This document shows, piece by piece, positions 9,796 to 17,639 of a stretch of 64,000 nucleotides of DNA (positions are counted from its first letter, which is position 1; each line of letters opens with the position of its first letter). Below the pieces are notes generated by a model. The model was not told where the DNA came from and ran no database searches. It worked only from the letters and a program-made list of their open reading frames with translations. This stretch comes from Salinibacterium sp. (lineage in GTDB: Bacteria; Actinomycetota; Actinomycetes; Actinomycetales; Microbacteriaceae): assembly GCA_015234465.1 (NCBI GenBank), contig JADGNA010000008.1:372001-436000 (forward strand), written 5' to 3'. Made by a program: the position numbers and the translations under genes.

Positions 9796-9854
9796 GTGAG
9801 TGTCGAGAATGCGCTCCACCCAGCGTGGCGCAGGCGCACCTTCTCGACACTCAC
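9796..9854. repeat. inverted repeat, second copy of the GAGTGTCGAGAA family
   Basis: Left arm from 9796 (GTGAGTGTCGAGAATGCGC) pairs with right arm 9833-9854 (ends TTCTCGACACTCAC); a one-base deletion interrupts the left arm. The right arm is nearly identical to that of the element at 6161-6217. It lies between two plus-strand genes, 57 bp after one stop and 31 bp before the next ATG. Confidence 0.85.
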
Positions 9855-9885
9855 GGGCTGACCCGGCCGGTGGAAGACTCGGAGG

Positions 9886-10587
9886 ATGAACTGGTCCACC
9901 CTTTTCACGCGCGCCGACCCGATCGACCTGTCGCCGTGGGTCATGCTCGTGATCGTCGGGGCGGCGGCGCTCGTCAGCATCCCGCGGGAGAGCTGGAGGG
10001 TCTTCGGGCTCTTCACGACCCTCGTCCACGAGCTCGGCCACGCGGTCGCGGCGATGCTGACCGGGCGCATGGTGCGGGGCATCCGCATCCGTCGCAACCA
10101 CTCGGGTGAGGCGCTCAGCGCGGGCAGTAGGGGTGCCATCATCAGCGGTCTCATGGGCTACCCGGCGCCCGCGATCGTGGGGGCGGGACAGTTGTGGGCG
10201 GTATTCAGCGGCTACCCGTCGATCGCGCTCGTCGCGGGTGGGGTGGCGCTGCTGCTGACGCTGCTCGTCATCCGCAACCTGTTCGGCGTGCTCGTCGTGC
10301 TGGGCTCGGTTGCGGTGAGCGCGGCCCTCTGGTTCACGGCGCCAGCCGACGTGCAGTCGTACGCATTGCTGGTGATCGGCATCGCACTGCTGGTCGGTTC
10401 CGTGCGTGGGCTCGGCGCCGTCATCGCGGTGCACACGCGCAACCGCGGCAACCTCGCGACATCCGACGCCTACCTCCTCTACCGCCGCACCGGGGTGCCG
10501 TCTCCCGTGTGGTTGCTGCTCTTCGCGGTCATCATCGCGGCCTGCTGGGCGTTCGCGGTGTGGTCGTACCTGCAGCACCTCGGCTAG
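9886..10587 (+). CDS. M50-like membrane metallopeptidase
   Basis: 233 residues, ATG at 9886 with GGAAG 8-12 nt upstream. Zinc motif HELGH lies near residue 49 inside or beside a hydrophobic segment (LFTTLVHELGHAVAAMLTG), the pattern of the short M50B-like family found in actinobacteria. At least five further hydrophobic segments follow, and a possible second motif region contains N/D residues (VRNLFG-like IRNLFGVLVVLG). In site-2 proteases a third zinc ligand Asp lies in an LDG motif; no clear LDG is seen, so the exact active site is uncertain. Substrate unknown. It ends just before an inverted repeat and a convergent gene. Confidence 0.75.
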   Translation: MNWSTLFTRADPIDLSPWVMLVIVGAAALVSIPRESWRVFGLFTTLVHELGHAVAAMLTGRMVRGIRIRRNHSGEALSAGSRGAIISGLMGYPAPAIVGAGQLWAVFSGYPSIALVAGGVALLLTLLVIRNLFGVLVVLGSVAVSAALWFTAPADVQSYALLVIGIALLVGSVRGLGAVIAVHTRNRGNLATSDAYLLYRRTGVPSPVWLLLFAVIIAACWAFAVWSYLQHLG

Positions 10588-10605
10588 TCTCTCGCCTCTC
10601 CGCGC

Positions 10606-10664
10606 GTGAGATCCGAGTTGTGCACCCTCCGGATGCGTCTGAAGATGCACAGCTCACATCTCAC
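10606..10664. repeat. inverted repeat with GTGAG...CTCAC ends
   Basis: Left arm 10606-10624 (GTGAGATCCGAGTTGTGCA) pairs with 10646-10664 over 19 bp with three mismatches, loop 21 nt. It lies between convergent genes ending at 10587 and 10684. Ends match the other hairpins at 6077, 6161 and 9796, while the inner arm sequence differs. Confidence 0.75.
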
Positions 10665-10683
10665 CGCCGGGGCGGGAGCACTC

Positions 10684-10899
10684 TCAGTCGCGTCGCCACT
10701 TCCACCCGGCGACGCCACCCGCCGCCAGCGCCAGCCCGATCATGATGACCAGGACTGCCGGCACCGTGCCGCCGCGCACCGTCACCTCACCGACCAGGTT
10801 TCCGCCAGATCCAAGCAGGGCGGATGCCGCAACCACGACCCCCGCGACGGCAATCACCGCGAACCACAGCCGCCATGCCCACGCCGGGTTGCGCCTCAC
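10684..10899 (-). CDS. small two-TM membrane protein, unknown
   Basis: 71 residues from GTG at 10899. The start overlaps the stop of the upstream gene as GTGA, so translation is likely coupled. Two hydrophobic segments at about residues 9-30 and 45-64 enclose a Gly/Val-rich loop; the C-terminus is basic (WKWRRD). No family recognised. Confidence 0.65.
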   Translation of the reverse strand: MRRNPAWAWRLWFAVIAVAGVVVAASALLGSGGNLVGEVTVRGGTVPAVLVIMIGLALAAGGVAGWKWRRD

Positions 10900-11534
10900 G
10901 CCAGCCGCTCCCGCAGCACTTCGACCCCCGGACCATCCAGCTCGTCAAGGTATGCCCCGCGCCCAGCCATCGCCATGACGAGCGCCAGCGTCGTCCCCGC
11001 GACGAGTGGGCCCGCCCCCGAGCTGAACGGACTATCGGATGCCTCCAGCCGCAGTCCCGCGACGAGGCTCTTGCTGTTGACGGCGAAGTTCCGCGCGGCG
11101 AAGAACTCCGCGACTGGTGTGAGGGCCGCGACATCCGGAACCCTCGTCAGCCCCAAGGGACGACGGATGTCCTGCGCGTGCACGACGACCTCGCCCAGGT
11201 AGGCGACCGTGTCGCCCGATGGAGCCGTCGTGCTGCCGACGACCGCCCGGAAACGCTTGAGCGTCTCGGCCGGGGTGGCGCCCCTGTGCTCGTCGATGCG
11301 GCGCTGGTTGTGCACGTGCATGTTGAAGCGCGCTCCGAGCATGCTGCGCAGCCACGCCCACTGGTTCATGCTGCCCGCGGCGGTGAGGTGGGCTACGACG
11401 TCTTCGACGGACCACTCACCGCACAGCGTGCCAGCCCGCCACTGCTCGTCGCTCAGCCCAGCGAGGTCATCGGCGAGCGCCGCCCGCTCGGCCCGCATCA
11501 GCTCCCAGAGGTGGTCGTCGCTCCGCTTCCCCAT
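10896..11534 (-). CDS. maleylpyruvate isomerase/DinB-like (TIGR03083) protein
   Basis: 212 residues. The N-terminal half shows the four-helix MDMPI/DinB pattern: ERAALADDLAGLSDEQW, TLCGEWSVEDVVAHLTAAGS with the family W-V-HL motif, and a later VVHAQDIRRPLG. His residues in VAHL and VVHAQD are the usual metal-site positions. Members act as mycothiol-dependent enzymes or are uncharacterised; a mycothiol link fits an actinobacterium but is inferred. It is first in a two-gene unit with the small membrane protein. Confidence 0.75.
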   Translation of the reverse strand: MGKRSDDHLWELMRAERAALADDLAGLSDEQWRAGTLCGEWSVEDVVAHLTAAGSMNQWAWLRSMLGARFNMHVHNQRRIDEHRGATPAETLKRFRAVVGSTTAPSGDTVAYLGEVVVHAQDIRRPLGLTRVPDVAALTPVAEFFAARNFAVNSKSLVAGLRLEASDSPFSSGAGPLVAGTTLALVMAMAGRGAYLDELDGPGVEVLRERLA

Positions 11535-11613
11535 GGACCCAACCTATGGGCAGGCCCGCCTCCCACTGTGGAAAAGACGCGCGCGGCTCGCCCCACTTTC
11601 CTACGCTGAGCGG

Positions 11614-12174
11614 ATGCAGCGTGCCCTAGCTCTCCCGACAGTTGCCGTCGCCCTGCTCCTGCTGACCTCGTGCACGCCGTCGCCCGCGGCCGAGACGCCG
11701 ACCACCTCGCCGAGTACGACGGCGGATGCCCCGATCTTCGAGACCGAAGAGGAGGCGGTAGCCGCGGCGGATGAGGTGATTCAGCAGTACTGGACTACCA
11801 CCAACGAGGTCTTCCAATCCGGGGGACTTCGTATCGAAAAGCTGGAGTCGATCGTCACCGAACGCCGAATGCAATCGGAACGACAGCTAGCGGATTCATT
11901 CCAGGAGCAGCAGCTCGTGCAGACTGGAAATTTTAGAGCTGAAGCCACCTCCTTTCAGCAGATGTTCAACGACGATGACACGACCGTTCTCATTGTCACC
12001 ACGTGTGTGGATAGCGGCGAAGTGGAGGCACGTTTTTCCGACGGCAGGCTGGTGCAACGAATCTCCGAAGAGCCCAGGTACTTGCACGAGGTCACACTTC
12101 ATGTCACGGCCAACGGGTCGGATCTTGCAGTACGCCTCGATGAGTCGGAACCTTGGACTGATTTCACATGCTGA
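11614..12174 (+). CDS. putative lipoprotein, unknown
   Basis: 186 residues from ATG at 11614. Lipoprotein signal MQRALALPTVAVALLLLTSC, with the lipidated Cys at residue 20, is followed by a Thr/Ser/Pro/Ala-rich tether. The mature domain of about 140 residues is alpha/beta with a helix rich in E/A (EEEAVAAADEVIQQYWTT), typical of NTF2-like or related folds in exported actinobacterial lipoproteins, but I cannot assign a family. It overlaps the next gene by 7 bp and is probably co-translated. AT content rises in its 3' half. Confidence 0.7.
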   Translation: MQRALALPTVAVALLLLTSCTPSPAAETPTTSPSTTADAPIFETEEEAVAAADEVIQQYWTTTNEVFQSGGLRIEKLESIVTERRMQSERQLADSFQEQQLVQTGNFRAEATSFQQMFNDDDTTVLIVTTCVDSGEVEARFSDGRLVQRISEEPRYLHEVTLHVTANGSDLAVRLDESEPWTDFTC

Positions 12175-12968
12175 GCCGCACGTTCCGAGTCGCGTTGACA
12201 CTGCTCTTGGCGGCGAACCCAGGCGCTGAAGAGTCCGATCCGTCTAAGAGTCGCGGCTGGGCAGCGACGCTTGGTGGCGACTCTGTCGACTTCACAGCAG
12301 AGGAAACGACGCGTACGCCCGATCTGACTGCCCCTGCGCTCCCCGGAGCATCCAACCCCTACGCCGCACAGTTCACCCTCCCCGAACCAACCTCGTGGCT
12401 CCCCCACGACCCCTGCCCCGGCAGCGTCTTCATCGAGGGCCGCTGCTGGGTCGTTCCCACCGAAGACCGCGACCCCGCCGCCCCGCTCACGATCTCCGAC
12501 TTCGTCTCCTTCGCCCCGACACCTGCTGCTCCGACGACCGAGCCAGGTGCATTCGCGGTCCGCAACCTTCACACGAACTTCATCGCAGACGCGACCGCCC
12601 ACATCCGCACGGGAACGCTGCTCGGCGAACCGGCATCCGCCGAGTTCACCCCTGTCGCCTACGAATGGCACTACGGCGACGGCACCACCGAGATGACCAC
12701 CACACCGGGCGCCACCTGGACGCGTCTCGGTCTGGAGGAGTTCGACCGCACTCCCACGAGCCACGCCTACGCAGACAAGGGCACCTACACGGTCACCCTC
12801 ATCACCCACTACACAGTGCGCGCCGCCTACGCGAGCGATGGCGCATGGTTCCCGGTCCCCGGAACCCTCGCCATCGCATCCGCGCCCCACACGATCCAGG
12901 TCGTGAGCGTCAACACCGTGCTCGTCGACAAGACCTGCGCCGAAGACCCCGCCGGCCCCGGCTGCTGA
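12168..12968 (+). CDS. exported PKD-like domain protein
   Basis: 266 residues. ATG at 12168 overlaps the preceding stop. The N-terminus has a short hydrophobic signal (VALTLLLAA). Residues 160-210 look like a PKD fold: YEWHYGDGTTEMTT, then TSHAYADKGTYTVTLITHY, the classic WxFGDG...HxYxxxGxYTVxL pattern. Two late Cys (KTCAEDPAGPGC) sit at the extreme C-terminus. Lipoprotein plus PKD protein pairs of this type occur in Microbacteriaceae without known function; a shared envelope role is inferred from coupling. Confidence 0.7.
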   Translation: MLSRTFRVALTLLLAANPGAEESDPSKSRGWAATLGGDSVDFTAEETTRTPDLTAPALPGASNPYAAQFTLPEPTSWLPHDPCPGSVFIEGRCWVVPTEDRDPAAPLTISDFVSFAPTPAAPTTEPGAFAVRNLHTNFIADATAHIRTGTLLGEPASAEFTPVAYEWHYGDGTTEMTTTPGATWTRLGLEEFDRTPTSHAYADKGTYTVTLITHYTVRAAYASDGAWFPVPGTLAIASAPHTIQVVSVNTVLVDKTCAEDPAGPGC

Positions 12969-12996
12969 GAGCCGATACCCCACCTACGCTGGGTCC

Positions 12997-13314
12997 ATGA
13001 GCGAACCAGTCACCATCGTCAACAACCTCCTCGACAACGCGCCCGTGCAGGCCGACAAGCTCGGCCACCACACGGTGCTCAGGTCCGACGACGCGCGCGT
13101 CATCGTGCTCGCCTTCCCCGCCGGCCACGTGATGAAGGACCACGCCGCACCGAAGACCCTGCTCATGCAGGCGCTCGACGGTGAGCTCCGCATCACCACA
13201 GAGGGCGAGACGCACACGCTCACGCCGGGCACGATCATCCGCTTCGACAAGGGCGTTCGACACGAGGTCGAAGCGGTCACGGATGCTCGGCTCATGCTCA
13301 CCCTCATCGGCTGA
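12997..13314 (+). CDS. cupin-domain protein
   Basis: 105 residues forming one small beta-barrel cupin. Motif 1 region: VIVLAFPAGHVMKDHAAPKTLLMQALDGEL; motif 2 region: HTLTPGTIIRFDKGVRHEVEAVTDA. The metal-binding His pattern is partly present (KDHAAP and RHEVEA). Single-domain cupins of this kind are often annotated as cupin or AraC-like sensors with unknown ligand. It lies 28 bp after the PKD gene on the same strand, so it could be read from the same transcript. Confidence 0.75.
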   Translation: MSEPVTIVNNLLDNAPVQADKLGHHTVLRSDDARVIVLAFPAGHVMKDHAAPKTLLMQALDGELRITTEGETHTLTPGTIIRFDKGVRHEVEAVTDARLMLTLIG

Positions 13315-13330
13315 GCCGCGTCACCAGCCG

Positions 13331-14038
13331 CTACAAGGCACCCACCACCAGGCTCACGCCGCCGATAAGTGAAATGCCGAGCACCACCCAGCGCAGCAGG
13401 GGTGCGGAAACCAGCGGGGCCAACCACACGCCGAGCACGGTGCCGACGGCGAGCGCCGCGAGCTGCGACAGCCCCGGCAACACGATGCCGAGCACGAGCG
13501 CCGTCGCGAGGTTCTGCACGATGAAGAAGCTGTGCATGTTGGCGCGGGTGGTGACGGCGGCCCAGCCGGCGTTGGCTGCGTAGATGCCGATCGGCGGTCC
13601 ACCGACGCCCCCGACCACGTTGAGCAGGGCACTCGTGGCACCCGTCGAGATGGCGCCCAGCGGATGCCTCAGCCACTTCCATCGCACCCCACTCGCCAGG
13701 ATGCCGACCGCGACAATGACCCCGAGTCCGGCCACGAGGGCGAGCCACCTCGTGTCGACGTCCGCGAGCCCCCACGCGATGAGGGGCGTGCAGAGCAGGG
13801 TGGGGATGAGCAGCCGGGCAACCGCGCCCGGTTGGGCGTGTCGGCCGTCCCTCGCGAGCGGCAGCAGGGAGGAGAGTGCCGCCAGCACGACGACTGCCGC
13901 AACGCCCTCGCGCGGGCCGAGGTGCATGATGAGCAGCGGAGCGGAGACGAGCGAGAACCCCATGCCGGTCGCCGCCTGCACGAAGGCACCGACCGTGATG
14001 CCGAGGAGCGACAGGGCGAAGACGAGGTCGGGGGTCAC
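13331..14038 (-). CDS. TauE/SafE-family sulfite/organic acid exporter
   Basis: 235 residues from GTG at 14038, which forms GTGA with the stop of the MFS gene. Seven to eight hydrophobic segments with the two halves typical of TauE/SafE: GITVGAFVQAATGMGFSLVSAP in the first and GATSALLNVVGGVGGPPIGIY in the second. These proteins export sulfite, sulfoacetate or other small organic anions. It is last in a four-gene coupled operon with a flavin monooxygenase, an SDR and an MFS carrier; the cargo is probably an end product of that pathway, which is inference. Confidence 0.85.
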   Translation of the reverse strand: MTPDLVFALSLLGITVGAFVQAATGMGFSLVSAPLLIMHLGPREGVAAVVVLAALSSLLPLARDGRHAQPGAVARLLIPTLLCTPLIAWGLADVDTRWLALVAGLGVIVAVGILASGVRWKWLRHPLGAISTGATSALLNVVGGVGGPPIGIYAANAGWAAVTTRANMHSFFIVQNLATALVLGIVLPGLSQLAALAVGTVLGVWLAPLVSAPLLRWVVLGISLIGGVSLVVGAL

Positions 14039-15372
14039 CTGTCTGCGGCGCTGTCCAGGCGGCAGCGTGACTGGAAGACCATGGCGACCGCCATGAGCAC
14101 GGCCGGCACGAGAGTGAAGCCGATCACGAGCGCCGTGTGAGCCGAGTCGGCCTGCACGACTTCCTGCCCCGCCGTCGTCGACACGAAGCCGCCGATCGCC
14201 AGCACCGCCGAATACACGTACGGGCCGATCGCCGTGCCCGTGGCCTCCGTCGCGGTCCACACGCCCGTGTAGGCGCCCGCCCGAGACGAGCCCCGCCGCT
14301 CGGCTGCCGCCACCGCATCCGGAACCATCGAGAACGCGAACAACTGCAACCCGGCGAAGGAGATGCCGAGCACGACGACGACAACGGCCGTGATCGCTAC
14401 CCCGAGCATCCCGCCCGCGATGAGCACGAGCGAGCCGCCGATGAAGATCAGCTGCGACAACAGCAGGCCGCGCTGCTTGCCGATGCGCTTCGACACCTTG
14501 AGCCACAGCGGGCTGGCGAAGATCGCAGGAGCGAGGAACGCCCCCATGAACAGCGAGGTGAGCCCGGTGTTGCCGAACACGTACTGCGTGTAGAACGGCA
14601 CGGCTGCGAGGAAGAGGTGCGTCACGGTGCCCGTGAACAGGTAGGAGAGCACGAGCGCGCGGAAGTCCCGGTCGAGCCACGCGATCTTGAGGTCGCTCCA
14701 GAAGGAGTGGTCGTGGGCATCCGGTTCGCGGAATCCCGCATGCTCGGTCAGCCGCCGCACACCCAGGATGCCGATCACACCAGTCACGATCATGACGGCC
14801 GAGAGCAGGAGCGCCATCTGCGCATAGTCGCCGCGCTCGCCCGATTTCACGAGCGCGGGCGCAGCCACGCCAGCACCAAGCAGACCGACCGTGAGGAACA
14901 CCATGCGGAACATGAACACCCGCGTGCGCTCGTGGTAGCCGATCTTCAGGTCGGAGGGCGTGGTCAAATACGGCACCTGGAAGCACGCGAAGAGCAGGTT
15001 GCCGACGATGTACCACGCGCCGATCCACAGCGCGGCGGTCCACCCCTCAAGCGCCGATGGCACCGAGAACATCGCCGTCATCGCGACCGCGAGGCCGACG
15101 CCCCACCACAGCATCCGTCGCCGGTGCCCAATCCTGCGCGCCTGTCGGTCGCTGAGGGAGCCGAGGAATGGATGCACCACCGCGTCGATCACCTTCGGCA
15201 GCAGCAAGGTCAGCCCCGCGATGAGGGGCGAGACGCCGAGCGTGTGGGTCATGAAGTAGAGCAGCAGCAGGCCGGGCACCGTGACCCAGACCCCCATGCC
15301 GAGCGAGCCGCTCGAATAGCTGGCAAGGTGGCCGAGCTTGGCGCGCACGGGCGCCTCAGTGGCAACGCTCAT
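14035..15372 (-). CDS. MFS transporter, GPH (glycoside-cation symporter)-like
   Basis: 445 residues from ATG at 15372, with GAGGGAGGAACC upstream and ATGA overlap with the SDR stop. Twelve hydrophobic segments; the pattern LPKVIDAVVHPFLGSLSDR in the first half is the loop signature of the MelB/GPH branch. These carriers import sugars, glycosides or other polar or terpenoid-like compounds with Na+ or H+. Its place between the SDR and TauE suggests it brings in the substrate of the monooxygenase pathway. Confidence 0.8.
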   Translation of the reverse strand: MSVATEAPVRAKLGHLASYSSGSLGMGVWVTVPGLLLLYFMTHTLGVSPLIAGLTLLLPKVIDAVVHPFLGSLSDRQARRIGHRRRMLWWGVGLAVAMTAMFSVPSALEGWTAALWIGAWYIVGNLLFACFQVPYLTTPSDLKIGYHERTRVFMFRMVFLTVGLLGAGVAAPALVKSGERGDYAQMALLLSAVMIVTGVIGILGVRRLTEHAGFREPDAHDHSFWSDLKIAWLDRDFRALVLSYLFTGTVTHLFLAAVPFYTQYVFGNTGLTSLFMGAFLAPAIFASPLWLKVSKRIGKQRGLLLSQLIFIGGSLVLIAGGMLGVAITAVVVVVLGISFAGLQLFAFSMVPDAVAAAERRGSSRAGAYTGVWTATEATGTAIGPYVYSAVLAIGGFVSTTAGQEVVQADSAHTALVIGFTLVPAVLMAVAMVFQSRCRLDSAADR

Positions 15373-16190
15373 CGGGTTCCTCCCTGTCGGGCCACAACGC
15401 CGGCGGCGAGTGGTGCGCCCTCGAACGCCCCGGACTGGGCGCGCCGGGCGAGTGTGCGGGCGACGATCCGGTCGCTGAGGTGGGGCAGGTGGCGAGCGAT
15501 GAAGAACTCCACCGCGCCACGTTTCGTGGTCGGCACGTCGCGGCGGGGGCGTCGCCGGAGCGCCGCCAACATGACCTTGTCGACGACTCCCTCCAGCGGC
15601 TCGTAGCGACTCATTCCCTCCAACGAGAGGCCGGCAGCCGCCGTCGAGCTGTGAATAGGGCTGCGCACCGACGACGGGTACACCGTCGTCACCCCCACGT
15701 GCGTGCCGAGTTCCATGCGGAGCGCATCCGCGTAGGCGACGAGGGCGCGCTTCGAGGCACCGTAGGCCGCCGCGAGCGGCAACTGCATCACGGCCATGCG
15801 CGAGGCCAGCATCACGACTCGCCCACGGGACTCGACCAGCGCGGCGACGCACGCCGCGGTCACTCGCCACGCGCCGAGGAGGTTCACGTCGAGTTGGCGG
15901 CGCACCTCCGCGCCGGGGGGCAGTTCCGCGGGGGCCGGCCCACCGACCCCCGCATTGTTGATGAGCACGTCGAGGCCGCCCAACTGCGCGATCGCTCGCT
16001 GCACGGCATCCGCCACCTGCGCGTCATCGGTGATGTCGCACGCGATGATTCCGGATGCCTCATCTGCAACCATGTCGAGACCAACGACCGTCGCGCCCTC
16101 CTGCTGCAGGCGCGCCGTGATCGCGCGGCCGAAGGTGCCCGACGCTCCCGTGATGAGCACGCGCGTGCCCCGTGCATCCTTGAGTCTCAT
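15369..16190 (-). CDS. short-chain dehydrogenase/reductase (SDR)
   Basis: 273 residues from ATG at 16190; the frame is open further upstream but inside the monooxygenase gene. Classical SDR features: NAD(P)-binding TGASGTFG near residue 13, D60-type CDITDD, NNAG, and catalytic YGASK preceded by ASR (Ser). The C-terminal 70 residues are longer and basic (RRRPRRDVPTTKRG), as in SDRs paired with Baeyer-Villiger or FMO enzymes. It overlaps both neighbours by 4 bp. Oxidation of an alcohol to the ketone used by the monooxygenase is the likely role. Confidence 0.85.
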   Translation of the reverse strand: MRLKDARGTRVLITGASGTFGRAITARLQQEGATVVGLDMVADEASGIIACDITDDAQVADAVQRAIAQLGGLDVLINNAGVGGPAPAELPPGAEVRRQLDVNLLGAWRVTAACVAALVESRGRVVMLASRMAVMQLPLAAAYGASKRALVAYADALRMELGTHVGVTTVYPSSVRSPIHSSTAAAGLSLEGMSRYEPLEGVVDKVMLAALRRRPRRDVPTTKRGAVEFFIARHLPHLSDRIVARTLARRAQSGAFEGAPLAAGVVARQGGTR

Positions 16191-17515
16191 GCGGTCACTC
16201 GCTCTCGCTGTGGGGTGGCGGCGCGGCGGGCTCGTGCCTCGCCTGCCCGGATCTCGCGGGGAATCGCGGCCACGTAGCCATCGAAGTCCACACGCATGGC
16301 GGGGCGCCGCTGGCCCCACCGCGCGGTCGCGGCCCGCAGGTGTCGGGCAACGGCGTCACGTTGCTCGGCCGGCGACGGCAGTGCGTAGCGGCCCGAGACG
16401 TGGGCTGCGAGGAGCTTCGCCTGTGCCTCAAGCACGGGCAGCGCAGCGCCGGTCGACTGCATGAGGCCCACGAAGGCGAGGGTCGGGTCGTCGAGATGAA
16501 AGACGCGCTGGTACAGCGGCATCGCCTCCGCGTCGGGGCCGAGCCAGGTCTCGGAGAGAAAGGGAATGGTCACCCGGTAGCCGGTCGCCCACACGATGAC
16601 GTCCACGGGATCAGAGCCGCCGTCGGTGAACGCGACCCTGTCACCCTCGAGCCGGGCGATGCCGGGCCTCGCGACAACCTCACCATGCGTCATCCGGTGC
16701 AGGATCGTGTCACTGATGGTCGGATGGTTCTGGAAGAGGCCACCGCTGGGAGCGGGCAGCCCGTAGCGTTCCGGCCGGCCGATCGCCAGGCCGAGCATCG
16801 TCTGCGCGATCGTCTGGCGCAGGCGCCACGGCAGCACGGAGAGCAGGCCGTTGACCTGGTCGGAGGGCTTGCCGAACACATACTTGGGCACGATGAAGAC
16901 GCCGTGACGCGACGACAGGAGCACGGGACCGCTCGAGACATAGGAGGCGTCGACGGCGATGTCCATCGCCGAGTTGCCCATCCCCACCACCATCACGCGC
17001 TTGCCCGCGAAGACCTCCGGGGTGCGGTAGTCGTGCGCGTGCATCTGCTCGCCCGCAAAGTCGCCCTGGTACGCGGGGCTCGGCCAGCGTGGGTCCCAGT
17101 TGTGGCCGTTGGCGACGACGACGCGGTCGAAGCGGCCGCTGGCACCGTCGTCGGATGTCACGAGCCAGCCGTCATCGTCACGCTCGACTGACTCCACCCC
17201 CGTTGAGAAGCGGATGTGTTGTGTGAGGCCGAAGCGCTCGGCGTAGTCGGCGAGGTAGCCGGCGACGAGGTCAACGCTCGGGTAGTCCGGCCAGTCGGTC
17301 GGCATCGGCAGATCGGCGAACTCGGTGCGAGTGCGGCTCGTGTTGAGGTGCAGCGAGTCGTAGGCCGGTGAGAGCCCGCTGCGATTGCCACGCACCCAGA
17401 GCCCGCCCGCCCGGTCGCCCTTCTCATAGGTGACGACCTCAGCTCCGACGTCGAGCAGCGCCTTGGTGGCCGCCAGTCCCGCTGCCCCCGCCCCGATCAC
17501 GGCAATCCGCGCCAT
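16187..17515 (-). CDS. flavin-containing monooxygenase (FMO/Baeyer-Villiger type)
   Basis: 442 residues from ATG at 17515 with GAGGAGTTCC upstream. FAD motif GAGAAGLAA at residues 7-15; NADPH motif VVGMGNSAMD near 190; FMO fingerprint FAGEQMHAHDY (FxGxxxHxxxY) near 180; and the ATG-type motif VIVWATGYR near 320. These enzymes add one oxygen to ketones (ester formation) or to N/S atoms. It is the first gene of the coupled operon FMO-SDR-MFS-TauE and is divergent from the PucR-like regulator at 17640, with a perfect palindrome between them. Substrate unknown; a terpenoid, steroid or cyclic ketone is plausible. Confidence 0.88.
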   Translation of the reverse strand: MARIAVIGAGAAGLAATKALLDVGAEVVTYEKGDRAGGLWVRGNRSGLSPAYDSLHLNTSRTRTEFADLPMPTDWPDYPSVDLVAGYLADYAERFGLTQHIRFSTGVESVERDDDGWLVTSDDGASGRFDRVVVANGHNWDPRWPSPAYQGDFAGEQMHAHDYRTPEVFAGKRVMVVGMGNSAMDIAVDASYVSSGPVLLSSRHGVFIVPKYVFGKPSDQVNGLLSVLPWRLRQTIAQTMLGLAIGRPERYGLPAPSGGLFQNHPTISDTILHRMTHGEVVARPGIARLEGDRVAFTDGGSDPVDVIVWATGYRVTIPFLSETWLGPDAEAMPLYQRVFHLDDPTLAFVGLMQSTGAALPVLEAQAKLLAAHVSGRYALPSPAEQRDAVARHLRAATARWGQRRPAMRVDFDGYVAAIPREIRAGEARARRAATPQRERVTA

Positions 17516-17602
17516 GGAACTCCTCACCTCGTTGTGGTCGAACCCAATCTAGAGGCGCGATCCCCAGCGCGGCGTGGATTGCTACACCGATTCGTGCCCT
17601 CC

Positions 17603-17622
17603 GCTTGTGCTGCAGCACAAGC
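17603..17622. promoter_or_regulatory. perfect 20-bp palindrome, candidate operator
   Basis: GCTTGTGCTG followed by its exact reverse complement. It lies in the 124-bp divergent gap, 17 bp before the regulator ATG at 17640 and 87 bp before the monooxygenase ATG. The inner TTGTGC...GCACAA form resembles dyads bound by PucR-family regulators. Binding by the adjacent regulator is inference. Confidence 0.6.
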
Positions 17623-17639
17623 ACGGCCAGTGTTGGGGC

